Assembly: GCA_933822405.4 (NCBI GenBank)
Contig: CAKOGP040002125.1
Span: 83,128-147,127, forward strand
Source: Cylindrotheca closterium
Taxonomy: Eukaryota; Bacillariophyta; Bacillariophyceae; Bacillariales; Bacillariaceae
Reading direction: 5' to 3'
Length of the DNA: 64,000 bases
Shown here: piece by piece, positions 22,044 through 32,469 of the stretch
Numbering within the stretch: the stretch's first letter is position 1
Layout: each line of letters opens with the position of its first letter
Translations under genes and position numbers: made by a program
Notes under the pieces: generated by a model
Databases searched by the model: none
Told to the model about the DNA's origin: nothing
What the model saw: only the letters and a program-made list of their open reading frames with translations

Positions 22044-23109
22044 GATATCTTGAACTGACTGTTGTTTTTATGAAGAGAGCCAGTTGCTCTCGGATTGCTG
22101 ACGTCACATTGAAGCAAAGAATCCTGGAACACGGAATCTTACGATTCGGTAATCCGCCGAAACAATTATAGCCAATTTCAAATTGGTTGGTCTGAAGATC
22201 ACCCATCTAAAATCATAATCCACAACACAATCCAAATCTTTTTGTTACAAACTACACAATGACTTGAGCAATCGGATATTGAGAAAATCGCATGAGGACG
22301 TTGACAATGGTAGGTGAAACTTTCATCGTTTTTTAACTATAATAGCACACCGCCCAGAGGATGAGAATCTTGCTCAATAATCATTCATGCGTGTCAAATG
22401 ATTTAACCGTGATCTGAACAAAACAGCTGCTGATGGGTGTGGATAGCTATACAGTATTGATATGATATTGGTCTTTCAATTGTATCCTGCTGTCCGACCA
22501 AGCGCATATCAACATTTATATTACTTATATCGACTCGTTCTCACCATCTATTGTTTTCAGTTGTTGTCAACCCCAGATTTGGTCACGACAAAATAATCAC
22601 ACAAGGCCATTGGCATAGCAGGAGTTACGCCCAGGATTAAAGCCATTGTGAGTTTCAAATATTTGTATTTTAGAGAGAAAGAGCCCATGATGATAAACCA
22701 TCCATATCATAGACCTGTACGGAACTTTTTTGGTTGGGTCTACGCCGAAAGGTGTTGACCTGCCGTTACGTGTCGAGAAAACCGATGCACCACCAACTTA
22801 GGCTACACGGAGTTGCTGCTATTATGATTTCTTTCACCGCAGCACTGTACTCACTCATTGCTTAGCCATATTTCTATTTATTTTACAGTTCCTATTACAG
22901 GTGCAAACGCTATGAAGTTTCCCGTTGAGAGCAAGTGGACACTGGTTTCATGAGAGAGATTCATTCTTTGACCGCAATCTCGTAGGCAAATCTCTGGAGA
23001 TCTGGATATACAATAGATTCATCCATAAACTATAGATTGGCCATTCGACTGCCTCCCAAGCACGTCGAAGCAAGAATTCGAGGCAATAGCCGTAGAGGAC
23101 TCACTCCTT
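22044..23109. other. 1.07-kb intergenic region, nothing recognised
   Basis: Lies between the PsbP-like gene (transcribed away from it) and the 3' end of the RNI-LRR gene. I read both strands and saw no open frame with protein-like content, tRNA or repeat array. Confidence 0.45.
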
Positions 23110-25139
23110 CTAATAGTAATCATCCATCTCTTCATCATCATAATCCGCATCTGAATCCCAAACATCCTCGTCGTAGCTGACATCATACACATCACCCATG
23201 TCCATCGCAGAACCCCAGGCCCCTTCCATCTCTGTTTCCGCGCGAAAACGATCGGCTGCAGCTCTGGCAGCCTCCACGGCTCGTTTTCGAGCCTCACGGA
23301 TTTGTTCAAGGGCTTCCAAGTGCCTTTCTGCCATTTCCACAAGATCTGACTCCAGATTTTTGTTGTCCCCTTGGAGAGCCATGACCATGTCGTCTTCCAG
23401 CACATTGTTCATGCGAACATCTGCTTGAATGTTCAGTCCCATCTTTTCCTTGCCCTCATGAATGACTGCCGCCAAGGCTTCAGCAGCACGAGTGTCAAGT
23501 GAACAGTGTCGCAGGCCCAGAGCAATGCTGCAAGTCCGTTTGTCGTTGGCTGGCCTGTCAGTTTGCTCTTCGGCGTCGTCTTCGTCGATGAATGCATCTG
23601 CGAATGCGAGTGCTCCACACTTGGTTTCCTTTTGCTCAGAACTTCCAAATGCGCCGTCGCCGTTCATTCGATCCTCCTCCTCGTCATCGCTCTCCAGAGT
23701 GTTTTGGTTTTCGGTCAGTCCAATATCTTTGAGACTTCTTTGGACTCTTTTACCAATGATGTTCATGTATGCTGCAGTGGTAGCAGTTGCCTTGCTCTTC
23801 AGAGCACTTGCAGAGTACCCACCAGACTTTTTGACCTTGCGAAGGATTCCAATTGGATTTCCACTGAGATCGATATATATCTTCCTGGGCCGATCCGTTT
23901 GGCGTTTTCCAATATTCTTCAAAACGGTGGCAAACGCGCTAATACCATCTGCTCGGATGTGACAGCTTCTTAGAATCAACTTGCCAACGGAATTTTGTTC
24001 GATGGTCCGCGCCAATTCTCGAGCACCAGCATCTCCAATCTCCTTGTTGTGGCTCAGATCCAAACTTTCCAACCGACCAATAGTGCCCTTGGAATTGGCA
24101 AGAGCACGGCCCAGAATGGCAGCTCCTTCGTCGGTGATGTGATTGTTGCTCAGAATCAAATGCTTCACTGAGGAAGGGTGGTCTTCCAAGGCAATGGCCA
24201 AGGCTTCGGCACCAGTATCACCAATCCCACAAGCCGATAGATTTAGTACGTCGAATACCACAGTATTAGTATTCTTGGAAGCAATGGATCGAATGGCAGC
24301 TGATAATGCAGCAGCACCTGCATCGCCAATGTACTCATTCTTGGTCAAATGAAGGCACATTGGCTTGATTTCTGTGTTGTCCGTCTTTGTCTCTGTATCG
24401 TATCGAGAAATCATACCCTAAAAAGTAGCAAAGGGAGTATTAGCATCATATAGTTGGTCAATATCCACTGCATCCTTCCTTCATTCCATCCCCATAACCA
24501 ACCTACCTTTCCTATTGCACGACATGCTGCCGGGCTCAATGCACAGACATCCAATCTCAGAACAAAGGGCTCGGGAGAATTTGATGACTCTTGTACCAGC
24601 TTCTGTAGAGCTTTGAGAAACTTCTTGGATTCGCTTGTTCCCTCGTCTCCAAAGTTGTTCCATCCAAGATCCAAGGAGTGAAAAGGAAATGTCGGTGACT
24701 TCGGCGGTTCTTCCTCCTCTATTTTGGTTGCATTTGCCTCTTTCTCGTCAGGTGCCAGTTTGGCTTCCGTTTTAGATTCGTCACTATTGGGCATTTCGGT
24801 TCGTGTCAAGACCGCTTCCAACAATAGTCGTCCATCTCTGGACGACCAATTGTTGCTCCTGGCGGTCAAGTCCATCATTGAATCTTCCTTCATGTCCTTG
24901 AATATTGACACTATATTCTTGATGTCTTTTCCAATCAGCGAAGAACTCAGATCTATTTCGATATCTGACTGCTTTTGGAGCCTGTTTTTCAGGACCTCTG
25001 CCAAAGTATCTGGTTTCACACGGTGAAGGTACGACAAGTCAAGCTTGGTCTTATGTGAAGTTCTAGCGCTAGTAGCTTCTGCTTGTGATGCCAGCAACCA
25101 TAACAGACCTAGTGATATTGAGCCCCATTTCGCTGTCAT
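23110..25139 (-). CDS. RNI-type LRR protein with signal peptide and acidic tail
   Basis: Minus-strand exons 24507-25139 and 23110-24417, intron 24418-24506 (89 nt, GTAGGT...TTTTAG, phase 0); 646 aa. The N-terminus has a probable signal peptide (GLLWLLASQAEA). The body carries ribonuclease-inhibitor-like LRRs: LDLGWNNFGDEG, LNLSACGIGDTGAEALA, LILSNNHITDEGAA, LDLSHNKEIGDAGA, LILRSCHIRADGI. The C-terminal part contains a helical Arg/Ala-rich stretch and an extremely acidic end (YDEDVWDSDADYDDEEMDDYY). It is unrelated in repeat type to the LRR-A to -F family. Divergently arranged with the Dus1-like gene across a 282-bp promoter region. Confidence 0.78.
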
Positions 25140-25196
25140 TTTCTATTCTATGAAGTTTTCGTTGTAAAGTAAATAGCAGGTGCAATGAGGGCAATC

Positions 25197-25224
25197 GATT
25201 GATTGATTGATTGATTGATTGATT
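25197..25224. repeat. (GATT)7 microsatellite in a divergent promoter
   Basis: Seven uninterrupted GATT units lie between the divergent starts at 25139 (-) and 25422 (+). The unit is the reverse complement of the AATC run at 3141-3160. Confidence 0.8.
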
Positions 25225-25421
25225 CTCCCAATCACTGATTTCCAGCATCAAAAGGTTGTGTGTTGGAAGCAGTTGAAGTCTCTGATGGATCGACGGGTCG
25301 ACTCCTTCGATCGTTTTGCCGCTCGGGCGGCGGACATACACGATGGCAACCAAAACCAAGGAAACTGAGAATAACTTGTCACAGAAAAAAGAACAAGAAG
25401 ATCGACAAAACACCTTCCAAC

Positions 25422-27098
25422 ATGGTATCCAAACGAAAACTAGATGCTGTTGAAGGCACGAAAGCCGAAAAGAAATCCAAGCAGTCTCCTTCTACTGTGA
25501 GCAATGATTCTTCCAACAAGATTTCCTTCGATCACAAGTACATTGTTGCTCCAATGGTGGGAGCCTCCGAACTTCCGTTTCGATTGCTCTGTCGCAAGTA
25601 TGGTGCTCAATTGGTGTACACTCCCATGATGATTGCTGAGCAGTTCGCAAGCTCCAAAGAATACCGAAAAAGCGAGTTTCAAACGTGCTCCTTTGATCGA
25701 CCATTGGTATGTCACTTTGCCGCCAACGACCCAAAATCCTTTGCCAAGGCTGCCAAGAAGGCCGAACCCTACTGCGATGCGATTGATTTGAACTTGGGAT
25801 GCCCCCAGCGGACTGCTTACGTTGGTCACTTTGGATCCTATCTATTAGATTCCAAGGATCGTGAATTGGTCATCAGCATTGTCCAAGCTGGAGCTGCCGC
25901 GGTCAATATTCCAATTTTTGTCAAGATCCGACTGTTGGATACCTTTGACGAAACAGCAGAACTTTGCCGACAACTATACGAGGCAGGTGCATCATTGATT
26001 GCCATTCATGCTAGATTTCGGGCTAACTTTCAGCGCAAGGGACCTGGAGCCAGAGATGGCCCTGCCTTGTTGGACCAAGTGAAGCAACTGAAGGAAATGT
26101 TTCCGGACAAGGTTGTCATTACCAACGGCAACACCATTACCTATGATGATGTGGAGAAGAATTTAGAAGAAACCAACGCGGATGGAATCATGAGTGCGGA
26201 AGGAATCTTGGACAATCCAGCCTTGTATTTGGGTCGATTAGGAGATCGAGAACAAGCAGACACTTCTGTAGAAGTAAAGGGAGGCAGTGTGTACAATGCC
26301 TGGCCAGAAGTTGAAAAGCAAACGCTGGTGCAAAAGCTTCGCACAATCCGAAAGTTACAAACCAAGGCTGTAGCCGGAAAGGAACTGTCCGCAAAGGAAC
26401 TAAAGAAGCTTGCCAAAGCATCCAAGGTTCAATCCAAAATTCAAAAGATCAATGACAAAATTGTCCAAGCGACTGGTCCACTGGCGTATTCGACCTCCAA
26501 ACTGGGCGACTTGTACGCCAAATCCGACGACAAGGTCAATCTGGCACTGGAATATCTTCAAATTGTGCATCAATATCCTGCCACACTGCGAACTGTCATT
26601 TTTCATACCCGACGAATACTGAAAACCGAACTGACCAGTTATCAATTGATGGAGGAATGTCTTGCGTGCAAATCGATGGATCAAGTGGAAGCTTTGGTGT
26701 TGCGAATTCAGGGGTATCAAAAGGACCCAGCATCCTTTCAATACGATGTGGAAAAGGCCAAAAAGGAAAAGGAAGCACTGGCTCGTAAAAAGGCCGAAGA
26801 AGGACGACGAAAGAATTACGAAGCAAGAATGATTCGCAAGGCCAAACGAGAGGGCAAGAAGGATTTGGAATTTTACTTGCGCCAGGGTGCGTCCGTTCCA
26901 ACACTCGAAACGGTCCAAGAACTGAAAAGTCTGACCAAGGAAGGGCAAATGAAACTATGGAAGGAGCGAGAACACTCGCAGCACTGTTTGGCCTTTCATT
27001 TGACTGGTGAATGTCCACGGGGACGAGGATGTGCCTTTTTGCATGTAGCATCCAAGACGGATACCACCTTTAATGAAACGGATGAAGTAGCAGGATAA
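25422..27098 (+). CDS. DUS1: tRNA-dihydrouridine synthase, Dus1-like, with C-terminal CCCH zinc finger
   Basis: A 558-aa single-exon protein starting at the ATG at 25422 (no ATG precedes it in frame). The FMN barrel shows YIVAPMVGASELPFRLLCR, DAIDLNLGCPQ (catalytic Cys), VKIRLLD, ITNGNT and GIMSAEGILDNPALY, most like the Dus1 class that reduces U16/U17 in the tRNA D-loop. The family HGRT motif reads HARF here with a short insertion. After the barrel come a helical domain, a Lys/Arg/Glu-rich helix (~440-500) and a CCCH finger (C-x8-C-x5-C-x3-H, HCLAFHLTGECPRGRGCAFLH), probably an RNA-binding aid. The Lys-rich N-terminus (KAEKKSKQ) could be a nuclear signal. Dus1 call from motif matching only. 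Confidence 0.85.
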   Translation: MVSKRKLDAVEGTKAEKKSKQSPSTVSNDSSNKISFDHKYIVAPMVGASELPFRLLCRKYGAQLVYTPMMIAEQFASSKEYRKSEFQTCSFDRPLVCHFAANDPKSFAKAAKKAEPYCDAIDLNLGCPQRTAYVGHFGSYLLDSKDRELVISIVQAGAAAVNIPIFVKIRLLDTFDETAELCRQLYEAGASLIAIHARFRANFQRKGPGARDGPALLDQVKQLKEMFPDKVVITNGNTITYDDVEKNLEETNADGIMSAEGILDNPALYLGRLGDREQADTSVEVKGGSVYNAWPEVEKQTLVQKLRTIRKLQTKAVAGKELSAKELKKLAKASKVQSKIQKINDKIVQATGPLAYSTSKLGDLYAKSDDKVNLALEYLQIVHQYPATLRTVIFHTRRILKTELTSYQLMEECLACKSMDQVEALVLRIQGYQKDPASFQYDVEKAKKEKEALARKKAEEGRRKNYEARMIRKAKREGKKDLEFYLRQGASVPTLETVQELKSLTKEGQMKLWKEREHSQHCLAFHLTGECPRGRGCAFLHVASKTDTTFNETDEVAG

Positions 27099-27262
27099 AC
27101 AAGACAAGACAAGACAATTAAGCGGTACTATATTAGGAGTAGTACTCTAGGATTGTATTATTACTCTGAATACTTTTAAAATTTGACTAACACAACGAAA
27201 GGCTTGGAGAATTCTCATTATGATCCAAACCTAAGGATCACACTCACTATCCCTATCCCAAT

Positions 27263-28947
27263 CTAGGCATCACTAATATCATTGACACCTTCTACTCTTG
27301 CTTTCTTGTTGGGTCCAAGTGCATCTCCATTTTCCTCTTCAGTAGTATTAGCATTAGCTGTAGAAGGAGTAGTAGAAGGAGTAGTAGTATACCAAGACAA
27401 TTCTGGCAATTTGGATATTTCTTCCGACCGATCTGTATTATCAATGACCGAATCGAGACCTTCCAGTTGCAACGCATCCGTCAAGATTTGTTTTCGCTTT
27501 TTGAGCTTTTCCGAGACTTGCGCCAATTCGAAAAATTCCTTGGCCGCTTGACGGGATCCAAATTGGCATCTCGATTTTATCAGCAAATGAATGAGGGTCT
27601 TGCGTGCCTCTTGTTGTCGAAGGAGAATATCTTTAAAGGTGGCAATATTCCCCAACTGTTCTTGCAAATCGAGATCCAACAGTTTGGATGGCATGCGTTT
27701 GCTGTAATCGTGAATGGTCTCTTCGTCCAATTCTTCTTCTTCTTCTTCCTCATTATTATCATTATTCTTGTTATTCTTGTCAAGATTGTCCAAAATATCT
27801 TGGGGCAAATTGTCCAAGAGGGATCCCAATTGGACGGGAGCATCGTTTCTCAAATCTCTGGCAATTTGCAAGGTGGCAATTCCCTTGCAGGGTTGCAAAA
27901 ACTCCTTGGCGTCCACCTTCCCAGCCGGAACACCCTGATGCATGAATGATGAAAATGAATGATGAAATTGATGGAACGAGCAGCAGATATGTATATATGT
28001 TAGTATTTGTCTTGTCAAGCATGTAGGTACTGTATGAATATCAATCCATCCATCCATCCCTTTCGTCGGTTCCTTTCTTTTCTTTTCCTTTCCTTTCCTT
28101 TCTTTTATTAAAATTAAAAACGTACCTTGCTTTCAAAATCGTATTGAATATCCTTTCCACTAAGACTTCCCAAGGATGACCTTCTTCTTTGTAATGTTGG
28201 TCGTTCTATCTCCATCTTGTCGTCGTTATTCACAATACTACTAATATCAAGCATATTTTCTGGTTCCTCCTTGGATTCTTGTTGTTGCTCTTGTTGTTGT
28301 GATGATGTTTTCGTGGGTGATTCTTCTTCCACAGCATCGGCGGTAGCAGCAGCACTTGGTGTTGTTGTGGGTGCAGGTGTCATGGTATTAGTAGTAGTAG
28401 TAGTAGACGACGACTCGGTTACCGCCGTGGTTGTCTTGTGATTGTCATTCGATGTTGTTGACGGTGTTGATGTTGATGATTCGTCCTTGAATATCTTTTT
28501 CATTTGAGATACCATGGTCGGTCCTCCAAAGACATTCTTATCGTCCCATTCCTTGAGGAAATTATCCTGAACTTGAGATGGAACTTGGTCTTTGTGTTCT
28601 GTAATGGCCGTCAAAATGGTAGTTTCACCCAATGCCGTTCGCAGCGGTTGCAGTTTTTCCCATTTGGATAGATTGGAATGATCCATCAGCAGGACGTCAT
28701 TGATGAGTTGCCAGTACAACCACTGACGGCCACTGTTGCCAATTCCAGCATTACCACCATTACTGCTATTGCCACCATTACTGCTATTGCTGGATTTCAA
28801 ATGATGCAACAATGTTTGGGCGATAGTATCCGCGTGTTTTCGATTAAAGCCCACCCAATTGGCCAGCGTTTGAATGGACTCCTTGCTGGCATTGTCGGTA
28901 AGTCCTGACAATTTCTTTTCGAATTTCTTGGCCCACGCTGCGGACAT
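27263..28947 (-). CDS. CID (RNA polymerase II CTD-interacting) domain protein, RPRD/Rtt103-like
   Basis: Minus-strand exons 28126-28947 and 27263-27934 joined over a 191-nt intron (27935-28125, GTACGT...CATCAG, phase 0); 497 aa. The N-terminal ~130 residues look like a CID: FEKKLSGLTDNASKESIQTL, ANWVGFNRKHADTIAQTLL, QWLYWQLINDVLL. It contains a Ser/Asn/Gly insertion. CIDs bind the phosphorylated CTD of RNA polymerase II in transcription termination and 3'-end formation. The middle is low-complexity Thr/Ser/Gln; the second exon holds a helical/coiled-coil region (LLDNLPQDILDNLDKN, an acidic Glu run, EFFELAQVSEKLKKRKQIL) as in RPRD proteins. The NKKARV near the end is a likely nuclear signal. 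Divergent from the coiled-coil gene at 29317. Confidence 0.7.
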
Positions 28948-29316
28948 GATGTGTATGATGTATGATGTATGAATGTATATGTATGTATAATATATGTATG
29001 TATATAAATGTATGTATGTATACCTTTTATATACTATACCTCTAGGTGTTTGATGTCTGTCTATCAAAATGGTAATACAATAATGAAATAAAAGAATGAT
29101 ATCCAACACCAAAACGAGAGCTGCGAGATTTTGCTTCGTTGCGGGACGATGAGAGCACGAAAAAATGCGATCCAGCATACCGGACGACGTACAGACAACA
29201 CCAGTTTCAAAAACCAAAACACCAACGTGACGTGAGAGCAAAATAAGAGCATTGAGTGAGAATCCAATTGCACACAGTATTGAACGACGACAAAGCTAAG
29301 AAGACGAAAGACAAAA
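28948..29316. promoter_or_regulatory. Bidirectional promoter region with TATG-rich tract
   Basis: A 369-bp spacer between divergent starts (28947 on minus, 29317 on plus). The part next to the CID gene (about 28948-29025) is a degenerate (TATG/TGTA)n tract. No canonical box can be assigned. Confidence 0.45.
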
Positions 29317-30720
29317 ATGTCATTTTGGCAACAATCATTAGGATTGCAAGACGAGAACAAGAACACTGATGTGCAATCAATTGAGGAGGATAATAATAAG
29401 GATTTCGGCGAGGATGTGATTGCCAATGATGACAGCTTTGACGATGACCCGTTTTGGGCGGACGATGATGACTATTATGAAGAAGAAGATGATGATGATG
29501 ATAACGATGATGACAACGATGATGATGACGAAGGTGATAACGATGATGGACTAGAAATAGAATCACCAATTCCTTACAACAATGATATTTCTCCTATTGA
29601 CGATCACCATGACGATGATAATTCAGAGCAAGTTTTGGAATATTTGGACCAAGACCATCCAGGAGCTCCTCTTCCTAATATTTCTTCGCCGCCCAAGATT
29701 GTTATAGACGAAAGTATTGATGTCCTCTCATTGCCATCTCCACAAGAAGACAAGATGGCTCTTGTTCCGGTGGATTACTCCTTGGCACCACCAAGACGAC
29801 CACCACCTCCACCACCACCCCCAAGGAGAACCACAACCACCACAACGACAACAACAACAACAACAATGATTACCCCCATGACACCACCGCCCACCACCAC
29901 ACGACAAGAAAAGCACATGCAATTTGTCTTTCTCAGTGATCAAAAGGCAGTTCCTTCGGAACTCAAACGACTCCAAGAAACCACGAGACGACGACGACGC
30001 GAATTGCAAAATCAGCATCACCATGTCGAACTCCAAATTGCGAGGGCCGCCTCTACCTTTGCCGAAGAAAAGATGGATTTGGGATTGGCCATTAGCGATA
30101 CCTTTGAACGATCTTGCTGTCTGCCACTGGAAGAAGCGACGGAACGAATCTTTATGGAACGCGAGACGGTCATGGATCGGAGGCCTGCCGTATCCATGCT
30201 CGAAAAACGAATTAGCCGCGTCGAACAAGACATGATGCATCATTTGCATGTCGAATTGAGCAATGCCAAGAAGGCTGAACTAGATAGTTTTCGAAAGGAT
30301 TTGGTACAGGAAATCATTCCCAGTGTACGAATTGAAAAGTCCATGGCGGATAAAATTGAAGGCGGTGTCATTCGACGGTATGAATTCAATGCGGGACTGG
30401 CGTCCAAGCATTTTCATCAAGAATGTGCCAGACGCAAGGCGGAACTCGAAATATTCAATCGACAAATGAGAGCCGCTCTCAGTCAACAACAACAACATTC
30501 CGAAGATATTTTGGATCGAATTCAAAATCTAAGATTGCAACTGAAAATGGAAAAGGAAGAACGCAAGGTGGCGGATCAAAAATTAATGCAGGATCTCCAA
30601 AAGACATCGATCGCCATGAGACGGGCCTTTTTGGCTGCCTTTGACGACGATGCTGATGGTAATTCTTCTCCTTCGAAAAGTAAAAGCAAACAGATGGACA
30701 TGATACATCGCTCATCATAA
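29317..30720 (+). CDS. Coiled-coil protein, possibly SF-assemblin-like
   Basis: A 467-aa single-exon protein. N-terminal ~140 residues are acidic and disordered (long Asp/Glu runs), followed by a Pro run (PPPPPPPP), a Thr run encoded by ACA/ACC/ACG repeats, and then ~260 residues of continuous helix from about 210. That helix includes LQETTRRRRRELQNQ, LEKRISRVEQDMMHHLHVEL, KHFHQECARRKAELEIFNRQM and LRLQLKMEKEERKVADQKL. The pattern resembles SF-assemblin/beta-giardin fibre proteins of flagellar roots and centrioles, but the match is by heptad style only. No membrane or signal segment. Function unproven. Confidence 0.7.
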   Translation: MSFWQQSLGLQDENKNTDVQSIEEDNNKDFGEDVIANDDSFDDDPFWADDDDYYEEEDDDDDNDDDNDDDDEGDNDDGLEIESPIPYNNDISPIDDHHDDDNSEQVLEYLDQDHPGAPLPNISSPPKIVIDESIDVLSLPSPQEDKMALVPVDYSLAPPRRPPPPPPPPRRTTTTTTTTTTTTMITPMTPPPTTTRQEKHMQFVFLSDQKAVPSELKRLQETTRRRRRELQNQHHHVELQIARAASTFAEEKMDLGLAISDTFERSCCLPLEEATERIFMERETVMDRRPAVSMLEKRISRVEQDMMHHLHVELSNAKKAELDSFRKDLVQEIIPSVRIEKSMADKIEGGVIRRYEFNAGLASKHFHQECARRKAELEIFNRQMRAALSQQQQHSEDILDRIQNLRLQLKMEKEERKVADQKLMQDLQKTSIAMRRAFLAAFDDDADGNSSPSKSKSKQMDMIHRSS

Positions 30721-31078
30721 TTAGAACAACAATTATAATAATGATGACAATGATGACAATAATGATAATGTAATAAGAGTGCCAGGTACAATAGTGGTGT
30801 GTGGTACTTGTACTGGGATGCCGGTATTCAATATCAAGAATTATTTGGAGTCAGTCATCGTCTGTCCGCAGTCAAAGTTTAGTCAAAGTGATCGACATTT
30901 CCAGCCCACAAATTCATATTCATGAATTCATTATTCAAAACTAAACTCGATTCGATGATCCTTACATCCATCAGCACATCATAGGAGCACACATTGATAT
31001 TATTTGTTATCCATAGTTTCATTGCCTCATTGTGCTTTGTTGCTAAAAGCTACTATTAGCTTGTCGAAAAAACGTATC
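30721..31078. other. Intergenic, low complexity
   Basis: The 3' flank of the coiled-coil gene has (AATGATGAC)-type imperfect repeats (30733-30770). The remainder is the upstream region of the GT25-like gene. Nothing else seen. Confidence 0.4.
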
Positions 31079-32432
31079 ATGAAGGAACAACAAAAGCGGA
31101 AACTGAAAGTCCTCGTCATTACCATGGGAGGGGATCGACAGGAGAACATCAAAGCTCTCTTTGATCGTTTGCAACGAGATTTTGAACCGCCGGTATTCAG
31201 TCCGGGGGTATCGGCGCGGGATTTACGAAAACGGTATGACTTTTTTGAGATTGCCAACGAGGTGGGGATCATTCCTCCGCCGGAATGGGAGGCCATTCGG
31301 GATGGTCAGGCGACCTATTCGCTGCAAAAAATTACCGAAACCTTTTGGGATTGCTTGGAAGGAATTCCAATCACCAAAGGACGGTGGGGAAGTCAGCATG
31401 ATCAGTCCTTGCACTATTCGGTCGAGCTGTGGAGAAAGGCAAAAACAATTAATCGTGGTCGGTCTGTTCTGGCATGTACATTTGCTCATTTGCGCGCCAT
31501 GAAGACCTTTGTCAAGGATGGATCATCATTTGATCTGATACTGGAAGACAATGTTCGGGTTCCAATAGAACATTGTGCACAAAGAATATGGGAAACCATT
31601 GCTGCTTCCAAGATCGTGGAAGAGCATGGCATTGCTTGTCATTTGCGGTTTCATGGGTATCTTGGTTCTGTCACAAACATGAAGTACGTCTATCAGACCC
31701 ACTCCAGGAAACGAGCATATGCCTGTACGTCGGATGGTGACAGTAGTGCCTCGGTTTTTCCATTGCCAGGGCCAAACGATTTAAAACAAGACATTTTGGA
31801 TGGGGATCTGCCGGAATTTGAATCATCAGTAGAAGAACAAGACAAAGACGGCGACGATAACGGGGAAGGGGAAGACCACCAAGATGATGATAATCAGTCA
31901 AAGACGACCAATGAAAGAAAACCAGGGGGGAATTTTCTATGGGGAGCCTACAGTTATTGGATATCAAAAGAAGCGTATGAGAGTTTATTACAACGATTGC
32001 GGGTCGATGTTGGAGCCCTTTTATACAAAGGAAGAAGAGCGCGATTCTACGCCGTAAAACCAATCGACAAGATACTTCCGAGGTACATAGCTTTTACTTT
32101 TGGGGCACAAACAGTTCAGCACTCGACGCATCCTTCATTCTTTCGAGCTCCAATGCTTACGAGCAAAATACATACAAAATGGGATGCTGAGTTTTGTAAG
32201 GTAAGCACCAGCAGTCTCAAGGATGTTGGTCTTCATGAGGTCCTCCTTTACTATTTCTTGTACTCACGAACCCATGCAACTTGTATAGAGCTCGGACTTT
32301 CAGCTTCGGCATATTGGACTAGATTGGTCTGATTTGTGGCTCACAGAATCTGAAGAGAGAGTCGTCGTGCACTACCGGAAAACTGGAGAGTGGCTTTCTC
32401 CAACAGCATTGGAGCAACTTCAAGAATCCTGA
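31079..32432 (+). CDS. GT25-like glycosyltransferase, two exons
   Basis: Exons 31079-32200 and 32304-32432 (intron 103 nt, GTAAGC...CTTTCAG, phase 0); 416 aa. ATG at 31079 is the first in frame. Continuing without splicing would end in an unrelated tail, whereas the spliced frame gives LRHIGLDWSDLWLTESEER. Family clues: an N-terminal KVLVITMGGDRQENIKALFDRL strand-helix; RSVLACTFAHLRAMKTF, equivalent to the GCxxSH motif of LPS/collagen-type GT25 enzymes; and the metal-binding-like FDLILEDNVRV, where EDN replaces the usual EDD. A Ser/Asp-rich acidic insertion (~265-300) interrupts the domain. No signal peptide, so probably cytosolic. Stop codon lies 37 bp from the stop of the convergent hydroxylase-glycosyltransferase gene. 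Acceptor sugar and target unknown. Confidence 0.7.
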
Positions 32433-32469
32433 TAGCAGCCTTTCGGACTAGTAGAGAGTTGTTCACTAG

